A DNA stretch of 64,000 nt from an uncultured Bacillota bacterium (GTDB lineage Bacteria > Bacillota > Clostridia > Lachnospirales > CAG-274). Both the position numbers and the translations under genes were made by a program. This document shows positions 18,486-27,266 of the stretch, in pieces (position 1 is the stretch's first letter; every line of letters starts with the position of its first letter). Under the pieces are notes generated by a model. That model did not search any database. It was not told where the DNA came from and worked only from the letters and a program-made list of their open reading frames with translations. The stretch lies in contig CATZZP010000006.1 of assembly GCA_958426775.1 (NCBI GenBank), forward strand, positions 35,314-99,313, given 5' to 3'.

Positions 18486-20891
18486 CTATTTAACTACCAC
18501 AAATAAAGCAGTAGCCTTTTTATATAACCTCGCTGCCTTTAAAACTGTTTTTTCTGCCTGATGCATAAGCTTTAAGGTAGCCTTGTATTCCTCAGCTGAA
18601 ATGCCGTTTTTACTGTAAAAAGCCTTTTCAATATTTTTCAGCAATAAATCAGCCTTATTTTCATCCATACCCTTTTCCTTGAGAATATTGCACAAATCTC
18701 TGTATATTACATCAGCTTGTACCATACCGCAATATACAGCAAGGTTCTTAATATAGGCAAACCTTAGCCTAAGAGCCTTGTCTTTTGGTGACAAGTTGCG
18801 TATAGCAAACCATACCAAAGGTCTTACAGGTACAAGATATACCATTGCCAAAAGCAAGGCTAAAGCTAATACTTTAATTATAGCCATAAATATCTTTCCT
18901 GCTTTAGTTAAGACCTCACTGTTTTCATTTTGTCTTATCTGAGGGTCGCCCAAATACTCTAAAACACCTGTAAAGGACTCGGTATCGTCTACCTCTGCCT
19001 TAATTTTTTCAATATCTGCATATGGAGTAGGATCAACGGTAACCCAGCCTATACCGTCCTTATAAATCTCCACCCAGCCATGGGCACAAAAGTCGGATAA
19101 TTCCGCCTCCATTACATTTTTACTAAGGGGCATTGTGCCTGTAAGCCAATCCTCAATATTGCAGTCCTCCCTTGGAGTACCCTCCATAACTACAGGATAG
19201 TCTATGCAGTAGCCCTCAACATACCTTGCAGGTATGCCTACACTGCGGTAAATAAGGGTTGCAGCTGTTGCAAAATGAGCACAGACACCCTTTTGGCTTT
19301 CAAACAGAAAATACTCTGCAAAATCTGTTTTCCAAGGCAGTCTGCCTGATTTGGTAGTATACTCAAAATTATTTTGGAAATAGTCGCATATCTTTTGCTC
19401 CAATTCATCATTATCCCTGAAGCCCTCGCCGCTGCAAAGAGACTTTAGCTTTAGCTGAAGTTCCTCCGGCACATCAAGATAATTTTTATATACATAATCC
19501 CTGTAATCGGAGCTTATTTCCACCTGAGTGTTTTCCTCATCAACCATGGGATAATACGTAATATCTACACTGTCGCCCTTATTTACATCGCCTGAAATTA
19601 TATCGTCCTGTACATAAGTAAGGCTTGTATTTTCCTCCAAATCGGTATAATAAGGCACAAAGCCCAATGACGAACTGATACCCAAATTTTCTACACTGAT
19701 TTTTGCCTTTACACCTTCATTCTGCTTTAACGCCTTTGCCGTTACAGATGCACTTTCTTTATCTTTATAAGCCTTACTTTCAGACTTGTTTTCCCAGTAA
19801 TTTTTCTTATATTTGTAGTCAGAGCCTATAAAGGTGCGTAAATATATTCTGTCTGTAGTATAGGGTACCAGAGTTACCTTTAAATCCGTTTCAAAATCAG
19901 GCTGTGTATTACCGTAAAATCCAAGTACACCATTTGAGGCAAAGCCTGAAAGCTTATAATTCTTGTACTCGGAAAAGGCAACTATCATTGTATCTCTTAC
20001 AATATAATCAAGATTTTCCTTAGTCTTGGACCTTCTGATACTGCTGTCAAAAAGCTGTGGTGTGAATACAGTGCAGGCTATACCCACAAGCAAGGCTGAA
20101 ATGACTGCCATAATACAAACCGACTGAAATACAGCCATACCATCACAATTTTGCTTATAGTATATATAATCCTTCCAATAATAGGAATTCATCTTCCTTT
20201 TTTCAGCTATATGCCCAAACCTTGCATTAAACTTGATAAATGCCGTAATAAGCCATGCTGAAGCAAGCATTATAAATGAGCTGTAGGATGGCATACCATC
20301 AAAGAAAAGCACCATGCTAAGCGGGAGCATTGTAATAAGGGTAACCACTATAATATTCATAAAACGGCATATTAAAAATGCCATTATCATACCCATTATA
20401 AGCACGCCTATTACAATAACAGCAGTTACGGTAAGATTTCTGTCCGCAATCATTTCATCAAAGCCGTCTACAGAGGGAAAATTATATTTTTTCATAATAA
20501 GACCATAGCTCATATTAACAACTGCCGTTACACCGCTTATAAGCACATCTGCATCAGTATTAAGAAACTCCGAAATATAATATATACACACAGAGTAAAT
20601 AAGCACGGAAAGTACCAGTCTTGTGTTTGCTATTGCAAATATAAGTGCTGCTATTACACACAACTTAAAAGTAAATTCATAGCTGTAGGCTATACCAAAG
20701 CCACTCATATAACAATCCACACTGCCCATTAAGGTTAAAAATATAATAAGTGCCTTAATTAAAACCATTAAGAAAGGCATCTCGCCGTTTACCCTCGGTG
20801 CCTGTGTAATTAAAATACCGCTTTTTTCACCCAGCTTATTTTCATATTTAATTTGAGTTTTTTTACTTAAAAACAATAGTATATTTTTCAT
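18486..20891 (-). CDS. membrane protein with extracytoplasmic transglutaminase domain
   Basis: 801 residues. About eight N-terminal helices (37-270), a periplasm-facing region, then a transglutaminase-like core: Cys near 532 in KGVCAHFATAATLIYRSVG, His near 601 in CAHGWVEIYKD and Asp near 617 in VTVDPTP, followed by a helix (about 665-685) and a cytoplasmic tail. This TGase type is the regular partner of MoxR and DUF58 proteins. The ATG overlaps the DUF58 stop (ATGA), giving a coupled MoxR-DUF58-TGase operon. Presumed to act in cell-envelope modification or protein maturation. Confidence 0.9.
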   Translation of the reverse strand: MKNILLFLSKKTQIKYENKLGEKSGILITQAPRVNGEMPFLMVLIKALIIFLTLMGSVDCYMSGFGIAYSYEFTFKLCVIAALIFAIANTRLVLSVLIYSVCIYYISEFLNTDADVLISGVTAVVNMSYGLIMKKYNFPSVDGFDEMIADRNLTVTAVIVIGVLIMGMIMAFLICRFMNIIVVTLITMLPLSMVLFFDGMPSYSSFIMLASAWLITAFIKFNARFGHIAEKRKMNSYYWKDYIYYKQNCDGMAVFQSVCIMAVISALLVGIACTVFTPQLFDSSIRRSKTKENLDYIVRDTMIVAFSEYKNYKLSGFASNGVLGFYGNTQPDFETDLKVTLVPYTTDRIYLRTFIGSDYKYKKNYWENKSESKAYKDKESASVTAKALKQNEGVKAKISVENLGISSSLGFVPYYTDLEENTSLTYVQDDIISGDVNKGDSVDITYYPMVDEENTQVEISSDYRDYVYKNYLDVPEELQLKLKSLCSGEGFRDNDELEQKICDYFQNNFEYTTKSGRLPWKTDFAEYFLFESQKGVCAHFATAATLIYRSVGIPARYVEGYCIDYPVVMEGTPREDCNIEDWLTGTMPLSKNVMEAELSDFCAHGWVEIYKDGIGWVTVDPTPYADIEKIKAEVDDTESFTGVLEYLGDPQIRQNENSEVLTKAGKIFMAIIKVLALALLLAMVYLVPVRPLVWFAIRNLSPKDKALRLRFAYIKNLAVYCGMVQADVIYRDLCNILKEKGMDENKADLLLKNIEKAFYSKNGISAEEYKATLKLMHQAEKTVLKAARLYKKATALFVVVK

Positions 20892-21895
20892 AAATTAATT
20901 ATGGAAACTCCTTTTTCTGCCGAGGCAATATACAGCACACTGCCTCCTGTAAGCTGTCTTTTGGCTACTGAAAGAGTATGATTGCTTCCGTTTACAGGCT
21001 GAGAAAGGTACACCTTCTCAAACATATGATATATATCTTGCTCTCTTTCAATAACATAGGTTGCAAGCTGTTCACTTCCTCCGCCTGCCCAGCATATTTT
21101 AACAGGCTGATTTTTATGCACAAAGTCCTTTGCAACAGTATAAACCATATCAAGTATACCGTTTATGTCGTTTTTTGTAAGTTCAAAAAGCAAAATTGCC
21201 TTATCACTTAAATTGTCGCCCTTTTCCTTTACAAAAAGCTCATTCTTTTTAGCACTCAGCTTCCAGTGTATTGATTTAAGACTGTCGCCTTTTACATATT
21301 CTCTGATTTGTATAACCTCTGTACCTGCACTGTCCTTACGTGCTTTCTCACTTTCATCTGATACCCCCTCACTTGCCTTATCAGCAGTATTAAGCTTAAT
21401 ACTGCAGGGAATAATATTTAACGCAAACCTTGCCTTAGCCTTGGTTTTAATCTGATAAAAGCACATAATGTCCCTTGCCCTTACATCGCTTATATATATA
21501 TTTATTTTACCGCAAAGAACAGGCTTAAATCTAAACTCTGTAATTCTCTTACTAAAGCATGGTACCGAAACATTAATGTACCTTGTCTGTTTTTCTCCCG
21601 AAAAGTCATTTACCATATCAAGCTGTAAATTGCAAAAGGGTACAGGTATAAAGCTTTTATTTTTAACAATTATTTTAAGTAAATATTCACTATCTCTTTT
21701 AGCCGTAGTTGAATTATCCTTTAAACTTACGCTTATTCCTTTATAGGAAAGCCTTAACAAAACAGCAGATATAATAGGTAAAACAGCAAATACTATTACC
21801 ACTGTTGCAAGTAAGTAACTATGAAAAAAGAATGCCGCCAATCCGATAATTGCCACAACAAGAAAATAATATATGTAGTTATTAGCTCTGTCCAT
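20888..21895 (-). CDS. DUF58 domain protein
   Basis: 335 residues: two N-terminal helices (about 8-28 and 30-50), a beta-sandwich region and the DUF58 core with the signature GDSLKSIHWKLSAKKNELFVKE near residue 208. Members associate with MoxR AAA ATPases. AGAGG lies before the ATG. It has a four-base overlap with the transglutaminase gene downstream and sits 5 bases after the MoxR stop. The von Willebrand-like fold of DUF58 is distant and not obvious here. Confidence 0.88.
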   Translation of the reverse strand: MDRANNYIYYFLVVAIIGLAAFFFHSYLLATVVIVFAVLPIISAVLLRLSYKGISVSLKDNSTTAKRDSEYLLKIIVKNKSFIPVPFCNLQLDMVNDFSGEKQTRYINVSVPCFSKRITEFRFKPVLCGKINIYISDVRARDIMCFYQIKTKAKARFALNIIPCSIKLNTADKASEGVSDESEKARKDSAGTEVIQIREYVKGDSLKSIHWKLSAKKNELFVKEKGDNLSDKAILLFELTKNDINGILDMVYTVAKDFVHKNQPVKICWAGGGSEQLATYVIEREQDIYHMFEKVYLSQPVNGSNHTLSVAKRQLTGGSVLYIASAEKGVSIINL

Positions 21896-21900
21896 AAAAT

Positions 21901-22830
21901 TTACCTCTTATGTACCTTAACCTTTGCATCCTTAATAGCCTCGGATAATGCTTCCTCAGGCTGATAGCCCATAGCCTTAGCCTTTTCACTAAGCTCTGTT
22001 CTGTGTGCAGATGCAAAATTAAGTATATCAAGCACATCTTCAGGTACAGTGTAATCCCTGCCCTCCATATAAGCATTTGCCTTAGCCATTTTAATCAAAG
22101 CAATACTGCCTCTGGGACTTATGCCGATTTCAAAAAGCTCACTTGTTCTTGTAGCATTTGCTATATCCACAACAAAGCTGTAAATTTCATCCTTTACAAA
22201 TACCTCAGAACATTCCCTCTGCATTTGTTCAAGACTTTCCTTATCTAAGACTGCATTAACACAGTCAATATTTGCAATACCACTGCCCTTCAAAATCATA
22301 ATTTCACTCTCCTTATCGGGATAGCCCATGGAAAGCCTGATAAGAAATCTGTCCATCTGGGATTGAGGCAATCTTTGAGTACCTGCCGAGCCAAAGGGAT
22401 TTTGTGTAGCAATAACGGTAAACGGCTTAGGTATCTGCCTTGTAACACCGTCTACTGTAACTCTGCCCTCCTCCATTACCTCAAGAAGTGCCGCCTGAGT
22501 TTTAGGTGAGGTACGGTTAATTTCATCTGCAAGCAAAAGGTTACATAATGCCGCACCCGGGATATACTCAAATTCATTTGTTTTTTTGTTATACATAGAA
22601 AAGCCGGTCACATCACTGGGCATAACATCAGGGGTAAACTGTACTCTTTTGTAATCAAGTCCTAAAACTCTTGAAAAAGCCAAGGCAAGAGTAGTTTTGC
22701 CTACACCCGGTACATCCTCCAGCAAAATATGTCCGCCGCTTAAAATAGCCATCATTACATTTTTTATTATATCATCTTTACCCTGTATTACCTTTTTTAT
22801 TTCTTCCGTTGCTATAACTAAGTTATTCAT
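21901..22830 (-). CDS. MoxR-family AAA+ ATPase
   Basis: 309 residues from ATG 22830 (MNNLVIATEE), with GGAGG five bases upstream; a TTG four codons earlier is within the ribosome site and unlikely. Walker A GVGKTTLALAF near residue 43, Walker B LLADEINR near 108, sensor region ATQNPFGSAGTQRLPQSQMDRF, and a C-terminal lid. MoxR proteins act as chaperone-like ATPases that activate substrates with VWA-type domains. Here it leads the DUF58-TGase operon. Confidence 0.93.
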   Translation of the reverse strand: MNNLVIATEEIKKVIQGKDDIIKNVMMAILSGGHILLEDVPGVGKTTLALAFSRVLGLDYKRVQFTPDVMPSDVTGFSMYNKKTNEFEYIPGAALCNLLLADEINRTSPKTQAALLEVMEEGRVTVDGVTRQIPKPFTVIATQNPFGSAGTQRLPQSQMDRFLIRLSMGYPDKESEIMILKGSGIANIDCVNAVLDKESLEQMQRECSEVFVKDEIYSFVVDIANATRTSELFEIGISPRGSIALIKMAKANAYMEGRDYTVPEDVLDILNFASAHRTELSEKAKAMGYQPEEALSEAIKDAKVKVHKR

Positions 22831-22857
22831 TTTTTCCTCCAAAACGCCGTTTTTTAC

Positions 22858-22886
22858 AGTATATCACAAATTTATTTAATAGTAAA
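22858..22886 (-). promoter_or_regulatory. candidate promoter of the MoxR operon
   Basis: Minus strand TTTACT (22881-22886) and TATACT (22858-22863) with a 17-base spacer, about 28 bases upstream of ATG 22830. It is divergent from the next promoter. Confidence 0.45.
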
Positions 22887-22908
22887 TTGATAAATTACAA
22901 TTCAGTAT

Positions 22909-22937
22909 TTGACAAGAGAGTAAATATATTGTAGAAT
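22909..22937 (+). promoter_or_regulatory. promoter of the SGNH-like gene
   Basis: TTGACA (22909-22914), 17-base spacer, TAGAAT (22932-22937), about 69 bases before the TTG start at 23006. Confidence 0.75.
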
Positions 22938-23005
22938 ATTAATAATATGTTAATGAGTAGGACAGTGTTATTTGTATTAATTGCCCTACAGGAGGTAAGT
23001 TTAAG

Positions 23006-24130
23006 TTGAAATTAAGTAATATAAGCTTCGGTAAAGGCGGCTCAAAAAAACGTACATCAAAACGCAACTATCTGGATGTAATTGAAAAACGTATCATTTG
23101 GATTTCACTTATAGGCTTTGCCGCAGTTCTTATTTATATAGGTATACACCTTTTAATTAACGGTTTTGATTTTGACGTATCTACAGAAAGATATATGACG
23201 CTTACAGAAGCGGAAACAGGTACCAAGGAGGTATATGGCTCAGTTAAGGACGCATCCGGTAATGTTGCAAACTTAAATGACCTAACAGCAATTTCTTGCT
23301 ACGGCGACAGCTATAATAATGCCCCCGATGATTCTACTGCGTCTTTGCCCGGTGTGCTTTCCTATTTGGCACAACGTACTGTTTACAATGTATCGGTTGA
23401 TAAGGATACAATTTATGAAATGGCAGCAAGACAGGGTGGCAAGCCTATACAGGTATCACCCTTTATTATACCGTCGACAAAGGCATCTACAGAAGTGCTT
23501 ATTACAAATGAAGACGGTAACAAACTGAATTTTGACTATTCAAAAAACGGTGGCCTTAACCCTTGTAAAGTACAGGGTGTTGAAGGCTTACTGTCCATTA
23601 TTAACGGCAATTACCGCTTTACAAGGGCAGAAAGCGGAGAAGAAACTTTGGTACTTACTCCAACTGACGTAGAAACAAGAGCTATGCAGCTTAGAACAAA
23701 GGATATCAGTATATTCTTTTTAGGTGATGACAAGATATATGAAAACCCGGAAAAGGCTGTAGAAATATATAAGTCTATGATTGATTTTTTGGCAAAGTCA
23801 GAAAATACAAATTACCTTGTTGTAGGTCCCGTTAAAGGAGAAGTTGCGGTCCTTGACAAGGCTAACAAAGCACTTAGTGAAGCCTTTGGAGAAAACTTCC
23901 TTGATTTAAGACAATATCTTCTTAAACAGGCTCACACCGACCTTGGTATTCAGCTTTCAGAGGATGATAAGGTTCTTGCCGATAACAGTATAGTGCCATA
24001 TATTTACTTCAGCAATCATAATAACAACACAGAGTATTTCAGTGCTGAAGGTGCAGATGCGGCAGGTCTTGCGGTTTTCGATAAGCTTGAATCTCTTGGA
24101 TACTTTGCAGATAACGAAAACAATAATTAA
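23006..24130 (+). CDS. membrane-anchored SGNH hydrolase-like protein
   Basis: 374 residues. A basic N-terminus (GSKKRTSKRNYL) precedes one membrane helix (about 31-52) and an extracellular domain. CYGDSYNNAPDDST near 95 resembles block I of SGNH esterases (GDS), and EMAARQGGKPIQVSPFIIP matches a motif of a clostridial SGNH group; DLRQYLLKQAHTDLGI is late in the domain. The usual catalytic Asp-x-x-His near the C-terminus is not clear, so it may be inactive. The start is TTG at 23006, with GGAGG 10 bases upstream (22991-22995); no better ATG exists. Not confirmed as an enzyme. Confidence 0.65.
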   Translation: MKLSNISFGKGGSKKRTSKRNYLDVIEKRIIWISLIGFAAVLIYIGIHLLINGFDFDVSTERYMTLTEAETGTKEVYGSVKDASGNVANLNDLTAISCYGDSYNNAPDDSTASLPGVLSYLAQRTVYNVSVDKDTIYEMAARQGGKPIQVSPFIIPSTKASTEVLITNEDGNKLNFDYSKNGGLNPCKVQGVEGLLSIINGNYRFTRAESGEETLVLTPTDVETRAMQLRTKDISIFFLGDDKIYENPEKAVEIYKSMIDFLAKSENTNYLVVGPVKGEVAVLDKANKALSEAFGENFLDLRQYLLKQAHTDLGIQLSEDDKVLADNSIVPYIYFSNHNNNTEYFSAEGADAAGLAVFDKLESLGYFADNENNN

Positions 24131-24138
24131 AACAATAA

Positions 24139-24176
24139 AAAGGACTTGTTCAGGCTTTAACCTTTACAAGTCCTTT
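24139..24176. terminator. bidirectional terminator between convergent genes
   Basis: AAAGGACTTGT (24139-24149) pairs with ACAAGTCCTTT (24166-24176), an 11-bp perfect stem. It serves the SGNH-like gene on the plus strand and the ABC-F gene on the minus strand, where T-rich sequence follows. Confidence 0.8.
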
Positions 24177-24179
24177 ACT

Positions 24180-25958
24180 TTACTGATTTTTTATTTTTTC
24201 ATCAAGCTCAGACAGATAAACCCATCTATTCATTTTCTCATTCAGCTGAGTTTCCAAGGCGATTTTTTCTTCGCCTAATTCCTGTAGCTTTGCATACTGA
24301 CTTGAATTTTTTTCCATTTCCTTTTCAAGTTCCGTTATTTTTTCCTCTAATTGAGCAATATCGCTGTCAATGGTTTCCCATTCTCTCTCCTCATTATAGG
24401 TCATTTTAAGCTTACGTTTGCCCTTATCCCATTCCTTGGTTTCGCTTTTCTTTTTAGCGGTACCTTTTTCATTGTTATCATCTCTTTTTACAATGTAATC
24501 ACTGTAACCGCCTTCATATTGCTTTGCATAGCCGTCACCCTCCAATGCAAAAATACGGTTTACTATTCTGTCAAGAAAGCATCTGTCATGAGATACCGTA
24601 ATCACAGCCCCGTTAAAGCCCTCAATATATTCCTCTAAAATGCTTAATGTGGCAATATCAAGGTCATTTGTAGGCTCATCAAGGAATAATATGTTAGGAC
24701 AGCCCATTAGCACCCTTAAAAGATAAAGCCTTCTTCTCTCACCGCCTGAAAGCTTGCCTATAGGCGAATACTGCATTTCAGGGGTGAACAAAAATCTTTC
24801 CAAAAGCTGTGAAGCACTTATTCTGCCCTTTTCAACAGGGATATATTCACCTATTTCCTTAATGTAGTCAATAACCCTCTGATTATAGTCCATTACTGCA
24901 TTTTCCTGAGCAAATACACCTATTTTAACAGTTTCGCCAAAGGTAACAGTACCCTCATCGGGAGCTATACTGCCGCTCAGCATACCTAACAAAGTTGATT
25001 TGCCGACGCCGTTAGAGCCTATTATACCTATCCTGTCATCCTTTAAAAGATGATAAGTAAAGTCCTTTATAACCTCTTTATCTCCGTAGGACTTGGCAAT
25101 ATTATCTGCCTCTATGGTTTTTCTGCCTAAACGTGAGGCTGTACCCTCAAACTCAACAGTCCTTGTTTTTTCAGGTGTAGCCATAGAGGAAACCTCTTCA
25201 AACCGTTGAAGTCTTGCCTTTTGCTTAGTTGTCCTTGCCTGAGCTCCCCGTCTTACCCATTTAAGCTCATTACGTAAAAAGCTTTGTCGCTTTCTTTCGC
25301 TTGATGCCTCAAGTTCTTCTCTCTCAGCTTTTTTAACGATAAACTTTGTGTAATTACCAAGATAGGTATACATATTGCCCTTGTCAAGCTCTATGGTTTT
25401 ATTTACTACTCTGTCAAGGAAATATCTATCATGAGTTACCATAATAAGTGCCTTTGTAGTACGCTTAAGGTTGTTTTCAAGCCAATCCACGGTATCATTG
25501 TCAATATGGTTGGTAGGCTCGTCAAGTATAAGTATATCAACCTTGCTCATCATAGCCGCTGCAAGGGCAACTCTTTTACGTTGACCTCCCGAAAGCTCCG
25601 TACAAGGCTTATAATAATCTGTTATACCAAGCTTTGTTAATGCAGTTTTTGCCTCAGTTATACGCTCGTCCGTATCAAGGTCACTTACCTTATTAATATA
25701 GTCAATTACTACCTGACTTTCATCACCAAAGTCAGGCACCTGGGGTAGATAACCTACCCTCAAGCCCCTCATTTTTGTAATCTGACCTTCATCAGCTGTT
25801 TCTTCACCTGCAAGAATTTTAAGAAGGGTTGACTTACCTGTACCGTTTATACCGATAATTCCTATCTTGTCCCCTGTTTCTACACCAAAGGTAATATTAC
25901 TAAGTACAGTTTTTTCACCAAATGCCTTAGATATGTTTTCAACAGTCATCAGGTTCAT
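24180..25958 (-). CDS. ABC-F family ATPase with C-terminal coiled coil (Uup-like)
   Basis: 592 residues. Two cassettes with Walker A GINGTGKSTLL and GSNGVGKSTLLG, signatures LSGGQRKRVALA and LSGGERRRLYLL, Walker B ILDEPTNHIDNDT and LFLDEPTNDLDIA. The inter-cassette linker is helical and basic. The C-terminal 80 residues (KRKLKMTYNEEREWETIDSD onward) are the coiled-coil DNA/RNA-binding tail of Uup-like proteins. This is the second ABC-F gene in the window; it differs clearly from the 513-residue one by this tail. No antibiotic link is visible. Confidence 0.9.
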   Translation of the reverse strand: MNLMTVENISKAFGEKTVLSNITFGVETGDKIGIIGINGTGKSTLLKILAGEETADEGQITKMRGLRVGYLPQVPDFGDESQVVIDYINKVSDLDTDERITEAKTALTKLGITDYYKPCTELSGGQRKRVALAAAMMSKVDILILDEPTNHIDNDTVDWLENNLKRTTKALIMVTHDRYFLDRVVNKTIELDKGNMYTYLGNYTKFIVKKAEREELEASSERKRQSFLRNELKWVRRGAQARTTKQKARLQRFEEVSSMATPEKTRTVEFEGTASRLGRKTIEADNIAKSYGDKEVIKDFTYHLLKDDRIGIIGSNGVGKSTLLGMLSGSIAPDEGTVTFGETVKIGVFAQENAVMDYNQRVIDYIKEIGEYIPVEKGRISASQLLERFLFTPEMQYSPIGKLSGGERRRLYLLRVLMGCPNILFLDEPTNDLDIATLSILEEYIEGFNGAVITVSHDRCFLDRIVNRIFALEGDGYAKQYEGGYSDYIVKRDDNNEKGTAKKKSETKEWDKGKRKLKMTYNEEREWETIDSDIAQLEEKITELEKEMEKNSSQYAKLQELGEEKIALETQLNEKMNRWVYLSELDEKIKNQ

Positions 25959-25970
25959 TATCTTAACTCC

Positions 25971-27254
25971 TTATTCTCCGTAAACACGTATTACAGAGGA
26001 AATTTCCTTAACTAAACTCATACCGTTAAAGATAGCAAGAGAGTCCTTAAAATTGCCTGCACGCACCTCGTCTGTAATTACAACAAGCTCTGCTGTATTT
26101 TCACTTCTTGCCTTTTGGATAATACGTGCTATGCTTACATTGTTATTGCCAAACACACTTGCCACACTTGCAAGCACACCGGGTCTGTCCTCAACACGCA
26201 TACGCATAAAATACTTATTTACAGTATCCTCAGGCTTTTTAATATTAAGCTCCTTGTAGCATGTACAGCCTATTCTGCCACAGCAATTAGATACAATATT
26301 TCTTGCCACATCAATTATGTCGCCCATTACTGCACTTGCTGTAGGATACATACCTGCACCTCTACCCATAAACATAGCATCATCAACAGCATCACCGTGT
26401 ACAAAAACAGCATTAAAGGAGTCATTTACCGATGCAAGAGGATGGTTGCTTGGTATAAGCATAGGGTGTACGCTTACCTCAACACCTTCCTGAGTATTTG
26501 CGGCAATACCTAAAAGCTTAATATCGCAATCCATCTCCTTTGCATATTTTATATCCTTTGAGGTTATCTTGGTGATACCCTCAATATCAACATCATCAAA
26601 GGTTACCCTTGAATTAAAGGCGATAGAAGCCATAATTGCAATCTTTCTGCCTGCATCATAGCCCTCAATATCAGCTGTTGGGTCTGCTTCAGCATAGCCT
26701 AAATCCTGTGCCATTTTAAGGGCATCCTCAAACTCCATACCCTCCTTTGTCATTTTGGTAAGTATAAAGTTTGTAGTACCGTTTACAATGCCCATAATTT
26801 CAGTAATATTATTACCTGCAAGGCATTGCTTTAAAGGTCGGATAATAGGTATACCTCCCGCTACGGATGCTTCAAAAAGCAGGTCACAGCCATTTTTAGC
26901 CGCAAGGTCCATAAGCTCGCCACCTCTGAGTGCGATTAAATCCTTGTTGGCCGTTACTACGTTTTTACCCGCCTCTAAAGCTGTTTTAATATAGGTATAG
27001 GCAGGTTCAATACCACCCATAACCTCAACTATAATTTTAATTTCACGGTCATTTACTATATCCCCCCAATTATCAGTAAGCACGCTGCTGTCAATGCCCT
27101 CACGTGTCTTGGAAAGATTTTTTACAAGCACTCTTTTAACTTCTACACTTGTGCCTGTTTTATGCCGTATTTCCTCTGCCTGTCTTTCCACAAGTCTGTA
27201 TACACCTGTACCAACAGTACCCAGACCTAACAGACCGATTTTAATACAATCCAT
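25971..27254 (-). CDS. hom: homoserine dehydrogenase
   Basis: 427 residues. Reduces aspartate semialdehyde to homoserine, the branch to threonine, methionine and isoleucine. NAD(P)-binding LGLGTVGTGVYRLV at the N-terminus; catalytic domain with VTANKDLIA (about 100), GTTNFILTKM, and AQDLGYAEADPTADIEGYDA; a C-terminal ACT domain (about 350-427; VEDRPGVLASVASVFGNNNV) for feedback by threonine. GGAGG precedes the ATG. Its 3' neighbour on the same strand is an ABC-F gene, 12 bases away, so the two may share a transcript. Confidence 0.95.
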   Translation of the reverse strand: MDCIKIGLLGLGTVGTGVYRLVERQAEEIRHKTGTSVEVKRVLVKNLSKTREGIDSSVLTDNWGDIVNDREIKIIVEVMGGIEPAYTYIKTALEAGKNVVTANKDLIALRGGELMDLAAKNGCDLLFEASVAGGIPIIRPLKQCLAGNNITEIMGIVNGTTNFILTKMTKEGMEFEDALKMAQDLGYAEADPTADIEGYDAGRKIAIMASIAFNSRVTFDDVDIEGITKITSKDIKYAKEMDCDIKLLGIAANTQEGVEVSVHPMLIPSNHPLASVNDSFNAVFVHGDAVDDAMFMGRGAGMYPTASAVMGDIIDVARNIVSNCCGRIGCTCYKELNIKKPEDTVNKYFMRMRVEDRPGVLASVASVFGNNNVSIARIIQKARSENTAELVVITDEVRAGNFKDSLAIFNGMSLVKEISSVIRVYGE

Positions 27255-27266
27255 TTTTACCTCCGA

